Shown piece by piece: positions 63,483-64,000 of a stretch of 64,000 bases of DNA (positions within the stretch are counted from its first letter, which is position 1; the number at the start of each line of letters is the position of its first letter). The translations under genes were made by a program, and so were the position numbers. Where the stretch lies: positions 248,001-312,000 of the forward strand of contig QDFX01000001.1 of the NCBI GenBank assembly GCA_003347645.1, in the 5' to 3' direction. The stretch comes from Rhizobiaceae bacterium CPCC 101076. GTDB lineage: Bacteria; Pseudomonadota; Alphaproteobacteria; Rhizobiales; Methylopilaceae. The notes under the pieces are model-generated. The model had not been told where the DNA came from. It searched no databases and saw only the letters and a list, made by a program, of their open reading frames with translations.

Positions 63483-64000
63483 TCAGCCTTTCTTCCGTTT
63501 CAGGTGCTCGTCGAGCCGGGGCGCAATCTCGACGAAATTGCAGGGCACGGAACGGTAATCGAGCTGGCTTTGCAGGATGCCGTCCCAGGCGTCGCGGCAG
63601 GCGCCGGGGGAGCCCGGAAGCGCGAAGATGAACGTCCCGCCGGCAACCCCGGCCGTCGCCCGTGATTGGACGGTCGAGACCCCGATTTTCTGGAATGAGA
63701 TTTGGTGGAAAATGGTCGAGAAGCCGTCCATGCGCTTCTCGAATAAAGGTTCCAGCGCTTCCGGCGTGACGTCGCGCCCGGTGAAACCGGTTCCGCCGGT
63801 GGTGATGACCACGTCGACGCCGGAATCGGCGATCCAACCCGAAACCTTGGCGCGGATCGTCTCGGTCTCGTCCGGCACGATGGCCCGGTCGGCGAGCACG
63901 TGGCCCGCTCCGGTCAATCGCTCGGCGAGCGTGTTTCCGGACTTGTCATCCTCCAGGCCACGCGTATCCGATACGGTGAGCACAGCGATCTTGAGGGGGA
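63483..64000 (-). CDS. moaB: Molybdenum cofactor biosynthesis protein B, 5' end outside the window
   Basis: The visible 172 residues read from the window edge (SPLKIAVLTVSDTRG) to the stop at 63483. The MoaB/MogA motifs are SDVDVVITTGGTGFTGRDVTPEAL (TTGGTGxxxRD, pterin/ATP site) and FALPGSPGACRDAWDGIL. It adenylylates molybdopterin or acts close to that step. The first codons lie past position 64000. It pairs functionally with the modABC importer at 21.5-24 kb. Confidence 0.92.
   Translation of the reverse strand, partial: PLKIAVLTVSDTRGLEDDKSGNTLAERLTGAGHVLADRAIVPDETETIRAKVSGWIADSGVDVVITTGGTGFTGRDVTPEALEPLFEKRMDGFSTIFHQISFQKIGVSTVQSRATAGVAGGTFIFALPGSPGACRDAWDGILQSQLDYRSVPCNFVEIAPRLDEHLKRKKG

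Overview
This is ordinary chromosomal DNA of a GC-rich alphaproteobacterium, most probably a member of the Hyphomicrobiales (Rhizobiales). Several independent signs point there: the split F0 ATP synthase operon with both b and b' subunits, the DNA methyltransferase CcrM, the ctaC-ctaD-ctaB-ctaG-ctaE cytochrome oxidase order, DUF6101, DUF4170, DUF2093 and IalB family proteins, and a CheY/CheZ pair. The genus cannot be fixed from the sequence alone. Coding density is very high. No gap exceeds 300 bases, and I see no rRNA, tRNA, CRISPR array, phage or insertion sequence.

Layout. 1-4 kb: cell-wall and rRNA-modification genes (L,D-transpeptidase cut by the window edge, rsmE, lytic transglycosylase), ubiA and a DUF6101 gene. 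4.1-8.4 kb: an envelope-lipid cluster (CysQ-like phosphatase, DUF4170, DUF374 acyltransferase, waaA, lpxK, DUF2093). 8.5-9.6 kb: cheY-cheZ. 9.8-17.8 kb: ribF-ileS-lspA-(BamF-like)-two M16 peptidases. 17.9-21.5 kb: pgi, mutL, OsmC-like. 21.5-24.1 kb: molybdate transporter modABC with a candidate Mo-box. 24.2-29.7 kb: kinase-like phosphotransferase, patatin, tadA, rluB with a very long basic tail, rsmD, ialB. 29.9-39.7 kb: cytochrome c oxidase operon running on into thrC, an M16 peptidase and a GNAT acetyltransferase. 39.8-42.8 kb: a large membrane GGDEF-EAL protein with degenerate active sites. 42.9-47.7 kb: yqgE, a DsbD-N-like exported protein, peroxiredoxin, rnhA-thrB-ispH. 47.8-53 kb: an exported protein of unknown function, ccrM, a CDF metal transporter, mutY, dciA, a DsbA-like protein. 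53.2-59.7 kb: smc and the F0 operon atpI-B-E-F'-F, closed by a clear terminator and a 27-residue membrane protein. 59.7-64 kb: rnhB, a PilZ protein, a VOC protein, a radical SAM protein, a family 2 glycosyltransferase and moaB (cut by the window end).

How parts fit together. The cta block makes and assembles an aa3-type oxidase (structural subunits, heme O synthase, copper chaperone, SURF1), and the F0 block supplies the membrane half of ATP synthase. modABC and moaB are the uptake and an early cofactor step of molybdenum use. CcrM (GANTC methylation), a MutL carrying endonuclease motifs and MutY fit a Dam/MutH-independent repair and methylation regime. The GGDEF-EAL and PilZ proteins and CheY/CheZ are signalling genes.

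No new defence or biosynthetic system is evident. The most interesting non-genic signals are a dispersed palindromic element of about 136 bp with two near full-length copies in opposite orientation and three shorter derivatives, a nested 19-bp inverted repeat, the Mo-box candidate before modA, and hairpins after atpE and ctaD that may set relative expression. Among proteins, the degenerate GGDEF-EAL protein, the complementary M16 pair and the rluB tail deserve a second look.
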